From contig NZ_JAEVFE010000003.1 in NCBI RefSeq assembly GCF_016803135.1, positions 293,599 through 357,598 on the forward strand: 64,000 bases of DNA. The letters are read 5' to 3'. Below are positions 28,626 to 39,123 of the stretch, piece by piece. The first letter of the stretch is position 1. Each line of letters starts with the position of its first letter. The DNA is from Altererythrobacter sp. C41 (GTDB lineage: Bacteria; Pseudomonadota; Alphaproteobacteria; Sphingomonadales; Sphingomonadaceae). The notes beneath the pieces were generated by a model. It did no database searches, was not told the DNA's origin, and saw only the letters and a program-made list of their open reading frames with translations. The position numbers and the translations under genes were made by a program.

Positions 28626-29902
28626 TGGGCATGCCGCGCATCGGCAAGGTCTTCGGGGCGGTCAACGTCGGCTCGTTCCGCATATCGGCGATGATCATGG
28701 GCCTGTCGGAGACGGGCGAGATGATCGTGCTCGGCTCCGGCCACCGCGCGAGCCAGGGCATCAAGCGCGGTTACGTCACCGACATGGCGGCCGCGACTTA
28801 CGCGATCCGCGACGCGGTCGAGCGCGCCGAGAAGAATGCCGGGGCGAGCATCTCCAGCGTCTGGATCGGCTGCGCCGGGGCGGGGCTGGGGAGCCAGGTC
28901 GCGAAAGTCGAAATCGACATCGGCGGTCGGCGGATCGAGGAAGAGGATATCGAGCACCTGCTCGTCGCCGCGCGCGAGAGCATCCAGCCCGATGGGCGCA
29001 TGGTGCTCCATGCGCAGCCGGCGCACTACACGCTCGACGGCGCACACGGCGTCGCCAATCCCAAGGGTCTCCACGCCGAACGGCTGGGGGTCGACATCCA
29101 CGTGATGCTGGCCGACGGCGCGCCGGTGCGGAACCTGATCGAGGCGGTCCAGAACGCGCATCTCGACGTCGAGGCGGTGGTCGCGGCGCCGATCGCGGCA
29201 GGATATTCGTGCCTCACGCCCGAGGAGCGCGAGCTCGGCACGGCGCTGATCGAGATCGGCGGCGAGGTGACCAACGTCTCGCTCTATGCGGGTGGCATGC
29301 TGCTCGGCCTCAAGGCGATCCCGTTCGGCAGCGCGGACATCACCGACGCGATTGCCTCGAGCTTCGGTGTCCGCCGCTTCCAGGCGGAGCGGCTCAAGTG
29401 CGTCGCCGGCTCCGCGATCGCGAGCCCGACCGACCACCGCGAGATGATCCCGGTGAACGGGCCGGGCGACGGCGGGGACGACACGGCGGCCGCCGGCGGC
29501 GAGGCGAACCGGATCCCGCGCGCCGAACTCGTGTCGGTGGTCACCGAACAGCTCGCCCGCCTCACCGACGAAGTGGGCAAGGCGCTCAAGGCGATGGGCT
29601 TCTCCGGATCGCGCGGAAGCCAGGTCGTGCTGACGGGCGGCGGCGCCGAACTCGCGGGGATCGCGGAATTCGCGCAGAGCGCGCTCGGCCGCCCGGTCCG
29701 CATCGGCAAGCCGCCGGCGCTGCGCGGCTTGCCGGAGGCACATTCCACCGCAGGCTTCGCGACGCTCGCGGGGCTGTGCCTCTATGCCGCGGACGACCCG
29801 ATCGACATTCGCTCGGTCGGTCCGAGCTACCAGCCGACCATGCGCTACACCGGCCTGGGGCTCGTCAACCGCGTGGCGCGCGCCGTGCGGGACTATTTTT
29901 GA
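28622..29902 (+). CDS. ftsA: Cell division protein FtsA
   Basis: Actin-like protein tethering FtsZ to the membrane and activating the divisome. The 426 aa contain the phosphate-1-like segment FGAVNVGSFRISAMIMG, GHRASQGIKRGYVTDM in domain 1C, LIEIGGEVTNVSLYAGG for ATP binding and VVLTGGGAELAG. The C-terminal amphipathic helix appears as GLGLVNRVARAVRDYF. The start is GTG at 28622 or the adjacent ATG at 28625. An acidic, Gly-rich insertion (NGPGDGGDDTAAAGGEA) sits in the second half. Confidence 0.97.
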   Translation: MMGMPRIGKVFGAVNVGSFRISAMIMGLSETGEMIVLGSGHRASQGIKRGYVTDMAAATYAIRDAVERAEKNAGASISSVWIGCAGAGLGSQVAKVEIDIGGRRIEEEDIEHLLVAARESIQPDGRMVLHAQPAHYTLDGAHGVANPKGLHAERLGVDIHVMLADGAPVRNLIEAVQNAHLDVEAVVAAPIAAGYSCLTPEERELGTALIEIGGEVTNVSLYAGGMLLGLKAIPFGSADITDAIASSFGVRRFQAERLKCVAGSAIASPTDHREMIPVNGPGDGGDDTAAAGGEANRIPRAELVSVVTEQLARLTDEVGKALKAMGFSGSRGSQVVLTGGGAELAGIAEFAQSALGRPVRIGKPPALRGLPEAHSTAGFATLAGLCLYAADDPIDIRSVGPSYQPTMRYTGLGLVNRVARAVRDYF

Positions 29903-30025
29903 TATGAACGCCGGGCGGTTAACCACTGTGGATAAGCGATTGCGCCCTATGCAACGGGGATTCGCTTTGTGCCAAACTGTGTGGCCAGAAACCTTCGCGC
30001 ATACTACCCCTTGGAGCGACACCCC

Positions 30026-31687
30026 ATGAGCATCAATATCGGCCCCGCAGCATCCGAAGACCTGCGCCCCCGCATTGCGGTGATCGGCGTGGGCGGCGCG
30101 GGCGGAAACGCCATCGCGAACATGATGGCCGCGCAGATCGAAGGGGTCGAGTTCATCGTCGCCAACACCGACGCGCAGGTGCTCAGCAATTCGCCGGCGC
30201 CCACGCGCATCCAGCTCGGGCCGGAAATCACGGGCGGCCTCGGCGCCGGGGCGCGCCCCGAAGTGGGCAAGGCCGCAGCCGAAGAGACCGTGAGCGAGAT
30301 CGAGCACGCGCTCGACGGCGCGAACATGTGCTTCATCGCCGCGGGCATGGGCGGCGGCACGGGCACCGGCGCTGCGCCGGTCATCGCCGAACTCGCGCGC
30401 CGCAGGGGCGTGCTGACGGTGGGCGTCGTGACCAAGCCGTTCCTGTTCGAAGGCACGCGCCGCATGCGCGCGGCCGAGGCGGGGATCGTCGAGCTGCAGA
30501 AGCATGTCGACACCCTGATCGTCATTCCCAACCAGAACCTGTTCCTGATCGCGAAGGCGGAAACCACCTTCAAGGAAGCGTTCCAGCTTGCCGACGAAGT
30601 GCTGCAGCAGGGCGTCCGTTCGATCACCGACCTCATGGTCATGCCCGGGCTCATCAACCTCGACTTCGCCGATATCGAATCGGTGATGCAGGAAGCCGGC
30701 AAGGCGATGATGGGCACCGGCGAGGGCGAGGGCGAGAACCGCGCGCTCGAAGCCGCCGAGCGTGCCATCGCCAACCCGCTGCTCGAAGGCGTTTCGATGC
30801 AGGGTGCCAAGGGCGTGATCATCTCGATCATCGGCGGCGAGGACATGAAGCTCCTCGAGGTCGACGAGGCGGCGAACCACATCCGCGAACTGGTGGACGA
30901 GGACGCGAACATCATCTGGGGCTCGGCCTTCAACGCCGATCTCGAAGGCAAGATTCGCGTGTCCGTGGTCGCCACCGGGATCGATGCCAACGCGGAAGCG
31001 AGCCCGGAGAGTCGCCCGATGCCGCTCGCTGCCAGCCGTGCGCCGAAGCGGCCGGTGCTCGAACTGCCGAGCGAGAGCGAGTATGAGGAAGAGAAGGCGC
31101 CGGAGCCGAGCCGCGAGCCGGTCTCCTACGCCGCTCCGGCCGATCATGAGGACGAGGAGCAGGCGGATGTCGAAGGCGTCGTCGATCCGCTGGCTGGCCT
31201 GCGCAACGAGATCGCCGAGTCGCGCGGCAATGCCGCGGCCGGCGAAGGCATGACTGAACCCGCCGACGATTCCGACCACGCGGTCGTGGGCGCCAGTCGC
31301 GGCTTCGCCCAGCCGGAGCCGGCGCAGGGCGATCAGCGGCCGCGCAAGGAGCCGCTCGACCTGACGTCCGAGGCGCCGGCAAGCAGCGCGCGCGAGTCGG
31401 CCCGGCAGGACGAGCTCCTGCTCGACGCCGACCGTCTCGCGGAGGAGAACCGCCCGGTTCAGCCGCGCGTCGACGTCGGTCCCGGCATTGGCCGTCGCCG
31501 CGGACTCGTGAGCGAGGAGAGCGGTTCGAGCGGCGGTTCGACGCTATTCGAGCGCATGGCCAATCTCTCGCGCGGCTCGGCCGACAAGGATGCCAAGAAT
31601 GCGCCCCGCGACGAGAATCGGGACGACGAGGACGACGGCAGCTCGCTCAACATCCCGCGCTTCCTCGGCCGGCAGAACAACCAGTAG
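30026..31687 (+). CDS. ftsZ: Cell division protein FtsZ
   Basis: Tubulin-like GTPase forming the Z-ring. The core has [15 protein letters not shown], the tubulin signature GGGTGTG at 109-115 and [11 protein letters not shown]. After about residue 320 there is a linker of about 215 residues, rich in Glu, Asp and Arg, before the C-terminal peptide [11 protein letters not shown] that binds FtsA and others. At 553 aa it is longer than Caulobacter FtsZ (508). The start at 30026 is 123 bp after ftsA, so ftsZ may also have its own promoter. The longer in-frame start at 29969 has no conserved residues. Confidence 0.97.
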   Translation: MSINIGPAASEDLRPRIAVIGVGGAGGNAIANMMAAQIEGVEFIVANTDAQVLSNSPAPTRIQLGPEITGGLGAGARPEVGKAAAEETVSEIEHALDGANMCFIAAGMGGGTGTGAAPVIAELARRRGVLTVGVVTKPFLFEGTRRMRAAEAGIVELQKHVDTLIVIPNQNLFLIAKAETTFKEAFQLADEVLQQGVRSITDLMVMPGLINLDFADIESVMQEAGKAMMGTGEGEGENRALEAAERAIANPLLEGVSMQGAKGVIISIIGGEDMKLLEVDEAANHIRELVDEDANIIWGSAFNADLEGKIRVSVVATGIDANAEASPESRPMPLAASRAPKRPVLELPSESEYEEEKAPEPSREPVSYAAPADHEDEEQADVEGVVDPLAGLRNEIAESRGNAAAGEGMTEPADDSDHAVVGASRGFAQPEPAQGDQRPRKEPLDLTSEAPASSARESARQDELLLDADRLAEENRPVQPRVDVGPGIGRRRGLVSEESGSSGGSTLFERMANLSRGSADKDAKNAPRDENRDDEDDGSSLNIPRFLGRQNNQ

Positions 31688-31744
31688 GCGTGCGCCCGAG
31701 CTTCGTTTCGAAACGGTTCAACTGCCCTGTGCGATAGCCACCCT

Positions 31745-33406
31745 ATGAAGGTGAGCCGTGGGCGACTATGGCCGGTCGCCATCGCTATGCGAAAGAATCT
31801 CGGCCATATCCTGTCTGGAGCGACCGCGATCGCGGTTTGCGCCGGTGCCGCGCCCGTCGCCGCGCAGGACGACGGGCCGGTGTCGCGTGCGGTCGTCCAG
31901 CCACTGCCGCCGCCGAGCGTCAGCGATCTGGGCGATGCGCTCCGCCGCCTCGCCCGCAATGCGCGCGACGTCGATGCGCTGATCGATGCCGGCAACGCGT
32001 CGCTCGACCTCAACGATATCGAAGCGGCGATCGGCTTCTTCGGCCGCGCGCAGGAGCTTTCGCCGGAGAACGCGCGGGTCAAGCTCGGGCTCGCTGGCGC
32101 CTTCGTCCGCTCGGGGCGGCCGATCGAGGCGCTGCGCCTGTTCGGGGAAGCGGAACGCGCCGGCGTCTCGACCACCACGTTGGCGAGCGCGCGGGGCCTC
32201 GCCTACGATCTCGTCGGCGACAATGCCGCCGCGCAGGCGCAGTACCGGCAGGCGCTCGCGACCGAGCAGGACGACGAGACCGTCCGCCGCCTCGCCATCA
32301 GCCAGGCCATCGCCGGCGACCGCAAGGGGTTCGAGGCGACGCTTTATCCGCAGCTCGCGCGCGAGGACTATGCCGGATTCCGCACGCGCGCCTTCGGACT
32401 CGCCATTCTCGGCGAGGAGGAGGAAGCGGTCGCGATCGCCGAGACGGTCATGCCGCGCGATCTTTCCGCGCGGATTGCGCCCTACTTGCGCTACATGCGG
32501 CGATTGACCAAGGCGCAGCAGGCGGCGGCGGCCAACCTCGGCGCCTTTCCGCGGGCCGCGCAGATCGGCCGCGACGATCCCCGCATAGCGCAGTATTCGG
32601 GTGGTGCGGCTGCAACAGCCGGTGCGACCGTGCAGCCTGCACAGCAGGTGGCGAACACGGGCGGCACGCCGACGCGTGCGGCGCCGCGAACCGTTTCGCG
32701 GCCGGTCGTGCAAGAAGTGCCCGAGCCCGAGCCGCAGCCCGCCCGGACCGCGAGCGCAGCCTCGGTGGAGCTGCCGCCCGTACAACCGGAGCAGGCGGTC
32801 CGGGAACCGCAGCAGGTGGCTCTGACCACCCAGCAGGTGCCTCAAACGCCGCAGCAGGTCGCGCAGGCGCCGGCACGGGTCGCCCTCGCGGCAGCTACGC
32901 CGGTGCCCGCACCCGGGTTCGATCTCTCGGCCGTCGCTGCGAGCACGCCTGCGGCTGCGAGCAGCGCTCCAGCCGCGAACGATCCCCCTCCGGCCACCGT
33001 GGCCGACGCCTTCGCCGCGTTCAAGCTCGGCCCCGAGCCCTCGTTCGCGCGATCGACCGGCGCGGTCGACATCACTCTGATCGAACCCCCGCGCGAAGTG
33101 GCGGAGAAACCGCCCGCCAAGCCCGAGCCGCCGGCGCATCCGCGGCGTTTCTGGGTCCAGGTGGCGACCGGCCGCGATCTTTCGGCATTCCGCTACGACT
33201 GGCGCCGAATCAGTCGGAAGGCACCCGAAATCCTCGGCGATTTCAAGCCGATGACGACCCCCTGGGTTGAGGCGAACCGGCTCCTGGCCGGGCCGTTCGA
33301 GAGCGAGAAGGCGGCCGAGGACGCGGTCGACAAGCTGCGCGAGGCCGGGCTCGACAGCTTCACCTTCACCAGCGAGGAAGGGCAGGAGATCGTCCCCCTC
33401 CGCTAG
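31745..33406 (+). CDS. SPOR-domain protein with TPR-like repeats
   Basis: Exported envelope protein of 553 aa. A signal sequence ends near APVAAQDD. Residues about 60-270 form TPR-like helical repeats (ALIDAGNASLDLNDIEAAIGF, ALRLFGEAERAG). A Pro/Gln/Ala-rich linker follows, then a C-terminal SPOR domain (FWVQVATGRDLSAFRYDWRR to EKAAEDAVDKLREAGLD), which binds denuded septal glycan. Adjacent to ftsZ, so a division or septal-wall role is likely. An internal ATG at 31787 gives a cleaner signal peptide and may be the true start. Confidence 0.88.
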   Translation: MKVSRGRLWPVAIAMRKNLGHILSGATAIAVCAGAAPVAAQDDGPVSRAVVQPLPPPSVSDLGDALRRLARNARDVDALIDAGNASLDLNDIEAAIGFFGRAQELSPENARVKLGLAGAFVRSGRPIEALRLFGEAERAGVSTTTLASARGLAYDLVGDNAAAQAQYRQALATEQDDETVRRLAISQAIAGDRKGFEATLYPQLAREDYAGFRTRAFGLAILGEEEEAVAIAETVMPRDLSARIAPYLRYMRRLTKAQQAAAANLGAFPRAAQIGRDDPRIAQYSGGAAATAGATVQPAQQVANTGGTPTRAAPRTVSRPVVQEVPEPEPQPARTASAASVELPPVQPEQAVREPQQVALTTQQVPQTPQQVAQAPARVALAAATPVPAPGFDLSAVAASTPAAASSAPAANDPPPATVADAFAAFKLGPEPSFARSTGAVDITLIEPPREVAEKPPAKPEPPAHPRRFWVQVATGRDLSAFRYDWRRISRKAPEILGDFKPMTTPWVEANRLLAGPFESEKAAEDAVDKLREAGLDSFTFTSEEGQEIVPLR

Positions 33407-33424
33407 GCCGCACTCGCGGCTTTT
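33407..33424 (+). terminator. Rho-independent terminator after the SPOR gene
   Basis: GCCGC (33407-33411) pairs with GCGGC (33416-33420) around an ACTC loop, followed by TTTT. The stem is short. A second hairpin, GCACAAG with CTTGTGC (33425-33449), follows directly and may strengthen it. Confidence 0.5.
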
Positions 33425-33523
33425 GCACAAGCTTTGAACAGTCTTGTGCGGTTCTCCCCAGCAGCAAGCGAGGTGGCGATTGCCACGCCGCCCCCTCTCG
33501 CTGCATCGAGCGGCTCGTTACTC

Positions 33524-33538
33524 CTAACCGGGACTTAA
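33524..33538 (+). promoter_or_regulatory. CtrA-like binding site upstream of the YbjN gene
   Basis: CTAACCGGGACTTAA matches the alphaproteobacterial CtrA consensus TTAA-N7-TTAA with one mismatch (CTAA). It ends 4 bp before the first ATG of the YbjN gene, so it would either repress that start or imply translation from the ATG at 33597. Confidence 0.4.
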
Positions 33539-33542
33539 CCTC

Positions 33543-34049
33543 ATGAGAACGGGCGCGAAGGGCATTCTGAACGGCGACGACGCGGCACCCGTGGACATGC
33601 TCGCGGCGTTGTTCGAGGCGCGCGGGTGGCCGTGCAGGTCATTGTCGGAAGAGGAAATTCTCGGAGAGATCCAGGGGAGCTGGGGCAAGTACCAGTTGCG
33701 TGGGATCTGGCGGCACGAGGACCGGGTGCTGCAACTGCTCAGCCTGCCCGACATTCGCGTCCCGCGCGAGAAGATGCGCGACGCCTACGAGTTGCTGGCG
33801 CTGGTCAACGAACAGCTCTGGCTCGGTCATTTCGACATCTGGTCGCAGGGCGACATGCTGGTCTATCGCAACGGGGTGATGCTCGGCGCGGACGGCCTCC
33901 TGGGCCTCGATCAGGCGCAGGCGCTGGTGGAAACCGCGATCGACGAATGCGACCGGTTCTACCCGGCGTTCCAGTTCGTGCTGTGGAGCGACAAGGCGCC
34001 GCGCGAGGCGCTCGCCAGCGCGCTGGTCGACGCCGCGGGGGAAGCCTGA
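33543..34049 (+). CDS. YbjN domain-containing protein
   Basis: 168 aa, similar to the YbjN family (DUF1790), thought to be chaperone-like regulators of unknown mechanism. Recognisable segments are YQLRGIWRHEDRVLQLLSLPDIRVP and ELLALVNEQLWLGHFDIWSQGDML, ending with ECDRFYPAFQFVLW. No signal peptide or membrane segment. The alternative start at 33597 (MLAALFEARGW) would fit the family's usual beginning and the position of the CtrA-like box. Part of the region downstream of the division cluster. Confidence 0.88.
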   Translation: MRTGAKGILNGDDAAPVDMLAALFEARGWPCRSLSEEEILGEIQGSWGKYQLRGIWRHEDRVLQLLSLPDIRVPREKMRDAYELLALVNEQLWLGHFDIWSQGDMLVYRNGVMLGADGLLGLDQAQALVETAIDECDRFYPAFQFVLWSDKAPREALASALVDAAGEA

Positions 34050-34103
34050 GTGCCATCGACGGGGAACACCGCGCGAATCGCGCACGATTTCCGTGCTCCG
34101 ACC

Positions 34104-34132
34104 TTGAAAATCCTCCCCAAACCGCAGATATT
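34104..34132 (+). promoter_or_regulatory. Sigma-70-type promoter for the Bax inhibitor-1 gene
   Basis: TTGAAA (34104-34109) and GATATT (34127-34132) are separated by exactly 17 bp. Transcription from here would give a leader starting near 34140 that opens with a perfect 9-bp hairpin, GCCGGCAGC with GCTGCCGGC (34143-34166), followed by the ribosome binding site AGAGGAGAG. Confidence 0.5.
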
Positions 34133-34185
34133 GGCGGGGTTAGCCGGCAGCTATTCCGCTGCCGGCAGAGGAGAGTTGAAAGACA

Positions 34186-34929
34186 ATGGCTGATTGGAAC
34201 GAACCCCGCCGGTCTCAGACGGGATTCGGTGCATCGCCCGGCTATCGCGGCCAGGTCGCCACCGGCGAGACCTTCGACGCGGGCCTGCGGCAGCATATGC
34301 TGTCGATCTACAATTACATGACCTCTGGCGTGCTGCTCACCGGCATCGTCGCCGCGCTGACGGCGCGGTCGGGTCTTGCTGCGCAGATGGTCGGCAGCCC
34401 GCTCATGTGGCTGGTGATCCTGTCGCCGCTCGCCATCGTGTTCGCGATGAGCTTCGGCGCCAACCGCTTCAGCAAGACCACCCTCCAGGCGATGTTCTGG
34501 GGCTTCGCGACGCTGATGGGGCTGTCGCTGTCGACGATCTTCCTCGTCTACACCGGCGCCTCGATCGCGGCGACGTTCTTCGCCACGGCGGCCGCTTTCG
34601 CAGGCCTGAGCCTGTTCGGCTACACCACGAAGAAGGACCTCAGCGGCTTCGGCAGCTTCCTGATCATGGGCGTCATCGGACTGCTGGTCGCGATGGTGAT
34701 CAACATGTTCCTCCAGTCGCCGGGGCTGATGTACGCGATCAGCTTCATCGGCGTGCTGATCTTCGCGGGTCTGACCGCCTACGACACGCAGCGGCTGAAG
34801 GAGCAGTACTTTCACCTGCGGGGCACCGATTTCGCCGGCAAGGCGATCGTGCTCGGGGCGCTGAGCCTCTATCTGGATTTCATCAACATGTTCCAGTTCC
34901 TGTTGGCCTTCATGGGCAATCGCGAATAA
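34186..34929 (+). CDS. Bax inhibitor-1/YccA family membrane protein
   Basis: 247 aa with seven predicted membrane helices after a polar N-terminus of about 40 residues. The family signature region is seen in TLMGLSLSTIFLVYTG and LIFAGLTAYDTQRLKEQY, where conserved Asp in the last helices forms the pH-sensing calcium-leak site of BsYetJ-like proteins. Bacterial members are linked to stress and proteolysis control, but the exact role is open. It has its own promoter-like element and a strong terminator. Confidence 0.93.
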   Translation: MADWNEPRRSQTGFGASPGYRGQVATGETFDAGLRQHMLSIYNYMTSGVLLTGIVAALTARSGLAAQMVGSPLMWLVILSPLAIVFAMSFGANRFSKTTLQAMFWGFATLMGLSLSTIFLVYTGASIAATFFATAAAFAGLSLFGYTTKKDLSGFGSFLIMGVIGLLVAMVINMFLQSPGLMYAISFIGVLIFAGLTAYDTQRLKEQYFHLRGTDFAGKAIVLGALSLYLDFINMFQFLLAFMGNRE

Positions 34930-34953
34930 TCGCACACAGGACTCGTTTCATCG

Positions 34954-34990
34954 TGCCCGGGGCGCTCCATGCGCCTCGGGCATTTTCTTT
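34954..34990 (+). terminator. Rho-independent terminator after the Bax inhibitor-1 gene
   Basis: A 12-bp stem, TGCCCGGGGCGC (34954-34965) with GCGCCTCGGGCA (34971-34982) including one G-T wobble, is followed by TTTTCTTT. It is the clearest terminator of the window. Confidence 0.9.
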
Positions 34991-35077
34991 GCATCTGCCA
35001 GCGTTTAGGGTCAGTGCTTAAGGCTAGCGCAATCCGCGATGGGGGATCGTGGCGCGGGCAATGGAGGGTACGTGGTA

Positions 35078-36391
35078 ATGTTCGCACTGACCAAAGGTCG
35101 GATTCAGCTTCTGGCGATTGCCGGGGGCATGGCAATGCTGGCAGGCTGCGCGACACCGCCCCCTCCGCCCCCGCCCCCTCCGCCGCCACCGCCGCCGGTC
35201 AAGGTCATTCCGCCGCGCCCCACGCCGCCGGACAACGCGACCACCTCGATGTTCATTCCGCCGGTCGGGCCCGATGGCATTCGGCGCACGGTCAACTACG
35301 GGATCTCCACCGCGCAGACGACCTGGAACGTGCGGTCCGCGCTGAACGTGGCTGCGCTCAATTGCCTCGACACCGAGCACGCGGACATCCTGCCCGCCTA
35401 CAAGTCCCTGCTCGAGCGGCACGAGCGCAAGCTCGACAAGACCAACGACGCGCTGCTGAAGGAATACCGCGAGAACTACGGTTCCGAGGGGCGCGAGGCC
35501 TACGACCGCTACATGACGCAGGTCTACAACTACTTCGCGCTGCCGCCCGCGCTGGACGACTTCTGCGACGCCTCGCAAAAGGTGGCCCGCGACTCGTTGC
35601 TGGTGGAATCGGACGATCTCGACAACTTCGCGCTGCGCAGCCTGCCGGTGATCGAGGCCGTATTCGAAAGCTTCTTCCGGGCTTTCGAGCGCTACCGGAC
35701 GGCGGTGCTTTCGTGGGATGCCGAGTACGGGCCGCCGCAGCCGGCCGGCGGGCTCACGGGCGCGACCGCCACTGCGCTCGCCATGGCAGACGTGCTTCCG
35801 GACGACGATCAGGGCGTGCAGGCGATCGCGTCGTTCGACCCTTCGCCCAGCGTGGCGGTAGCTCCGGCCAGCACCCTCACACCCGCGGATGGTACGGCGA
35901 TAGCTGCATCGGGCGCGCTTGCGAGTGCCGATCAGGTGACCTCGTCGGTCGAACTCTCGACCAGTGCGACGCCGCCTGCCAGCACGCTCGCCGACGTAAG
36001 CGGCGCGGCCGTCGCGGCGCCGGACGCGCTTCCGGGCACCGGCGAGACGGTGCAGGCGATCGCCTCGTCCGATCCGGGCGCGAGCGTTGCGGCCCCGCCG
36101 GCTGCGGATGGAATGCTGGTCCTGCCGCCGATGGATACGGCGCCGGCGCCGGGCCAGGCGATCACGCTTCCTGCCACCGAGCAGCAGCAGCCGGTCCGCA
36201 TGGTCTCCCAGCCGGTCGTTCAGGGCGAAAGCGCGGCGCAGCCGGGCTTCGGGCTGACGCTCCAGCCGGCGATCGAAGATAACGAGGCGGGCGCTCCGGT
36301 AACGGCGCAGCCCGCGCAGCAGCCCACCATCGTCCTGACGCCCGAGCCCGTCCCGGAAGCGGTGGACGAAAGCGGAACCGGCGGGGAGTGA
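35078..36391 (+). CDS. Polyproline lipoprotein with internal repeats
   Basis: 437 aa, function unknown. The signal ends in the lipobox MLAGCA, followed by a run of 14 prolines. A folded region (about 55-230, [20 protein letters not shown] onward, containing [17 protein letters not shown]) precedes a low-complexity Ala/Ser/Thr/Pro tail. In the tail, [16 protein letters not shown] and [16 protein letters not shown] show an internal duplication, and PASTL segments recur. The start at 35078 is preferred over 35039 because it gives the lipoprotein signal. It could be a spacer-type outer-membrane lipoprotein. Confidence 0.8.
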   Translation: MFALTKGRIQLLAIAGGMAMLAGCATPPPPPPPPPPPPPPVKVIPPRPTPPDNATTSMFIPPVGPDGIRRTVNYGISTAQTTWNVRSALNVAALNCLDTEHADILPAYKSLLERHERKLDKTNDALLKEYRENYGSEGREAYDRYMTQVYNYFALPPALDDFCDASQKVARDSLLVESDDLDNFALRSLPVIEAVFESFFRAFERYRTAVLSWDAEYGPPQPAGGLTGATATALAMADVLPDDDQGVQAIASFDPSPSVAVAPASTLTPADGTAIAASGALASADQVTSSVELSTSATPPASTLADVSGAAVAAPDALPGTGETVQAIASSDPGASVAAPPAADGMLVLPPMDTAPAPGQAITLPATEQQQPVRMVSQPVVQGESAAQPGFGLTLQPAIEDNEAGAPVTAQPAQQPTIVLTPEPVPEAVDESGTGGE

Positions 36392-36483
36392 AGCGCTGCG
36401 ATTTTGCCCTTTGCAGCGCGCTGCGCATTCGCTAAGGGGCGCCCTCGCCAAGCGGACCTACCGCTTCGCGACAGACCTGGAAC

Positions 36484-37862
<1,379 letters not shown>

Positions 37863-37989
37863 CATTCCGGCAAACTCGGCCACCCACTCCGGCTGGCGCG
37901 GCCGGCTTTCGATCAAGCGCAGCGGACGTGCGCTGGAACCCAGCGTTCGCGGGGATGACGGGGGCAGATGGCTCGGCTAAGCGCCACCC

Positions 37990-39123
37990 ATGTCCATCGC
38001 CGACCTCCCCCACCTTACGGATGCCGCGGCCTGCCCGCGGATCGTGCTCAAGATCGGCTCCTCGCTGCTGGTGGACGGCGAGGGCCAGCCGCGCCGCGCG
38101 TGGCTCGACTCGATCGCCGGCGAGATCGCGGCCCTGCGGCGCGGGGGGCAGGACGTGGTCGTGGTCAGTTCCGGCGCGATTGCGCTCGGCGCCGCGCGGC
38201 TGGGGCTGGAGAAGGGCGGGCGCGGCAGTCTCGCCGATGCGCAGGCCGCTGCTTCGGTCGGCCAGATCGCACTCGCTTCGCTGTGGTCGGACAAGCTTGG
38301 CGCGCAGGGGCTGACCGCGGCGCAACTGCTGCTCACGCTCGACGATCTCGAGGATCGCCGGCGCTATCTCAACGCTTCCTCCACCCTTGCACGCCTGCTC
38401 GAAAGCGGCGCGGTGCCGGTGGTCAACGAGAACGATAGCGTTGCCACGCAGGAGATTCGCTTCGGCGACAACGACCGGCTCGCGGCCCGTGTGGCGCAGG
38501 CGGCCCGGGCGGATGCCGTGCTGCTGCTGTCGGACGTGGACGGCCTCTATGATCGCAACCCGCGCGAGGCCGGGGCCCGGCTGGTGCCGGTGGTCGAGGG
38601 CGTGGACGATACCGTGCGGGCCATGGCCGACGGCGGCTCGTCCTCCGGCCTCGGTTCGGGCGGCATGGTGTCGAAGCTGCAGGCCGCGGAGATCGCCGGA
38701 CGTGCGGGTATCGCGCTGGCGATCCTCAATGGCACGCATCCCGCGCCGATCGCGCGCGCGCTGGATGGCGGGACCGGGACGCTGTTCCTGCCGCCGCGCC
38801 GCGACCGCGGGCGCAAGGCCTGGCTGGGCGGCCGGCTCAGCCTTAAGGGGGCGCTCACCGTGGATGCAGGCTGCGCCACCGCGCTCGCGCAGGGCGGCAG
38901 CCTGCTCGCGGCGGGCGTGACCGGCGTGGAGGGCACGTTCGAGCGCGGCGACGCCGTGGCGGTCCGCGATCCGCAAGGCCGCGCGATCGCGCATGGTCTC
39001 GTCGAATACGGCGCCGCCGAATGCACGGCGCTCAAGGGCCGGCGTAGCGGCGAACACGCGGCGCTCCTGGGTTACGCCCCGCGCGCGGCCGTGGTCCACC
39101 GCGACCATATGGTGCTGCTGTGA
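37990..39123 (+). CDS. proB: Glutamate 5-kinase with PUA domain
   Basis: Phosphorylates glutamate as the first step of proline synthesis. The 377 aa open with PRIVLKIGSSLLVDG, then VVVVSSGAIALGA, VPVVNENDSVATQEIRFGDND for substrate binding and GLGSGGMVSKLQAAEIA. The C-terminal PUA domain starts near GALTVDAGCA. In many genomes obgE-proB are paired, as here. The stop overlaps the next gene as GTGA. Confidence 0.97.
   Translation: MSIADLPHLTDAAACPRIVLKIGSSLLVDGEGQPRRAWLDSIAGEIAALRRGGQDVVVVSSGAIALGAARLGLEKGGRGSLADAQAAASVGQIALASLWSDKLGAQGLTAAQLLLTLDDLEDRRRYLNASSTLARLLESGAVPVVNENDSVATQEIRFGDNDRLAARVAQAARADAVLLLSDVDGLYDRNPREAGARLVPVVEGVDDTVRAMADGGSSSGLGSGGMVSKLQAAEIAGRAGIALAILNGTHPAPIARALDGGTGTLFLPPRRDRGRKAWLGGRLSLKGALTVDAGCATALAQGGSLLAAGVTGVEGTFERGDAVAVRDPQGRAIAHGLVEYGAAECTALKGRRSGEHAALLGYAPRAAVVHRDHMVLL

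Noticed and set aside
29902..30025. A CtrA site before ftsZ
   Set aside because: TTAA occurs in GGTTAACCACTGTGGATAA, but the second half is not a TTAA at 7-nt spacing, so it does not fit the consensus.
28568..31279. A 903-codon open frame on the minus strand across ftsA and ftsZ
   Set aside because: It is antisense to two intact, strongly conserved division genes. Long open antisense frames are expected in this GC-rich DNA, and its Arg/His/Asp-rich composition matches no protein family.
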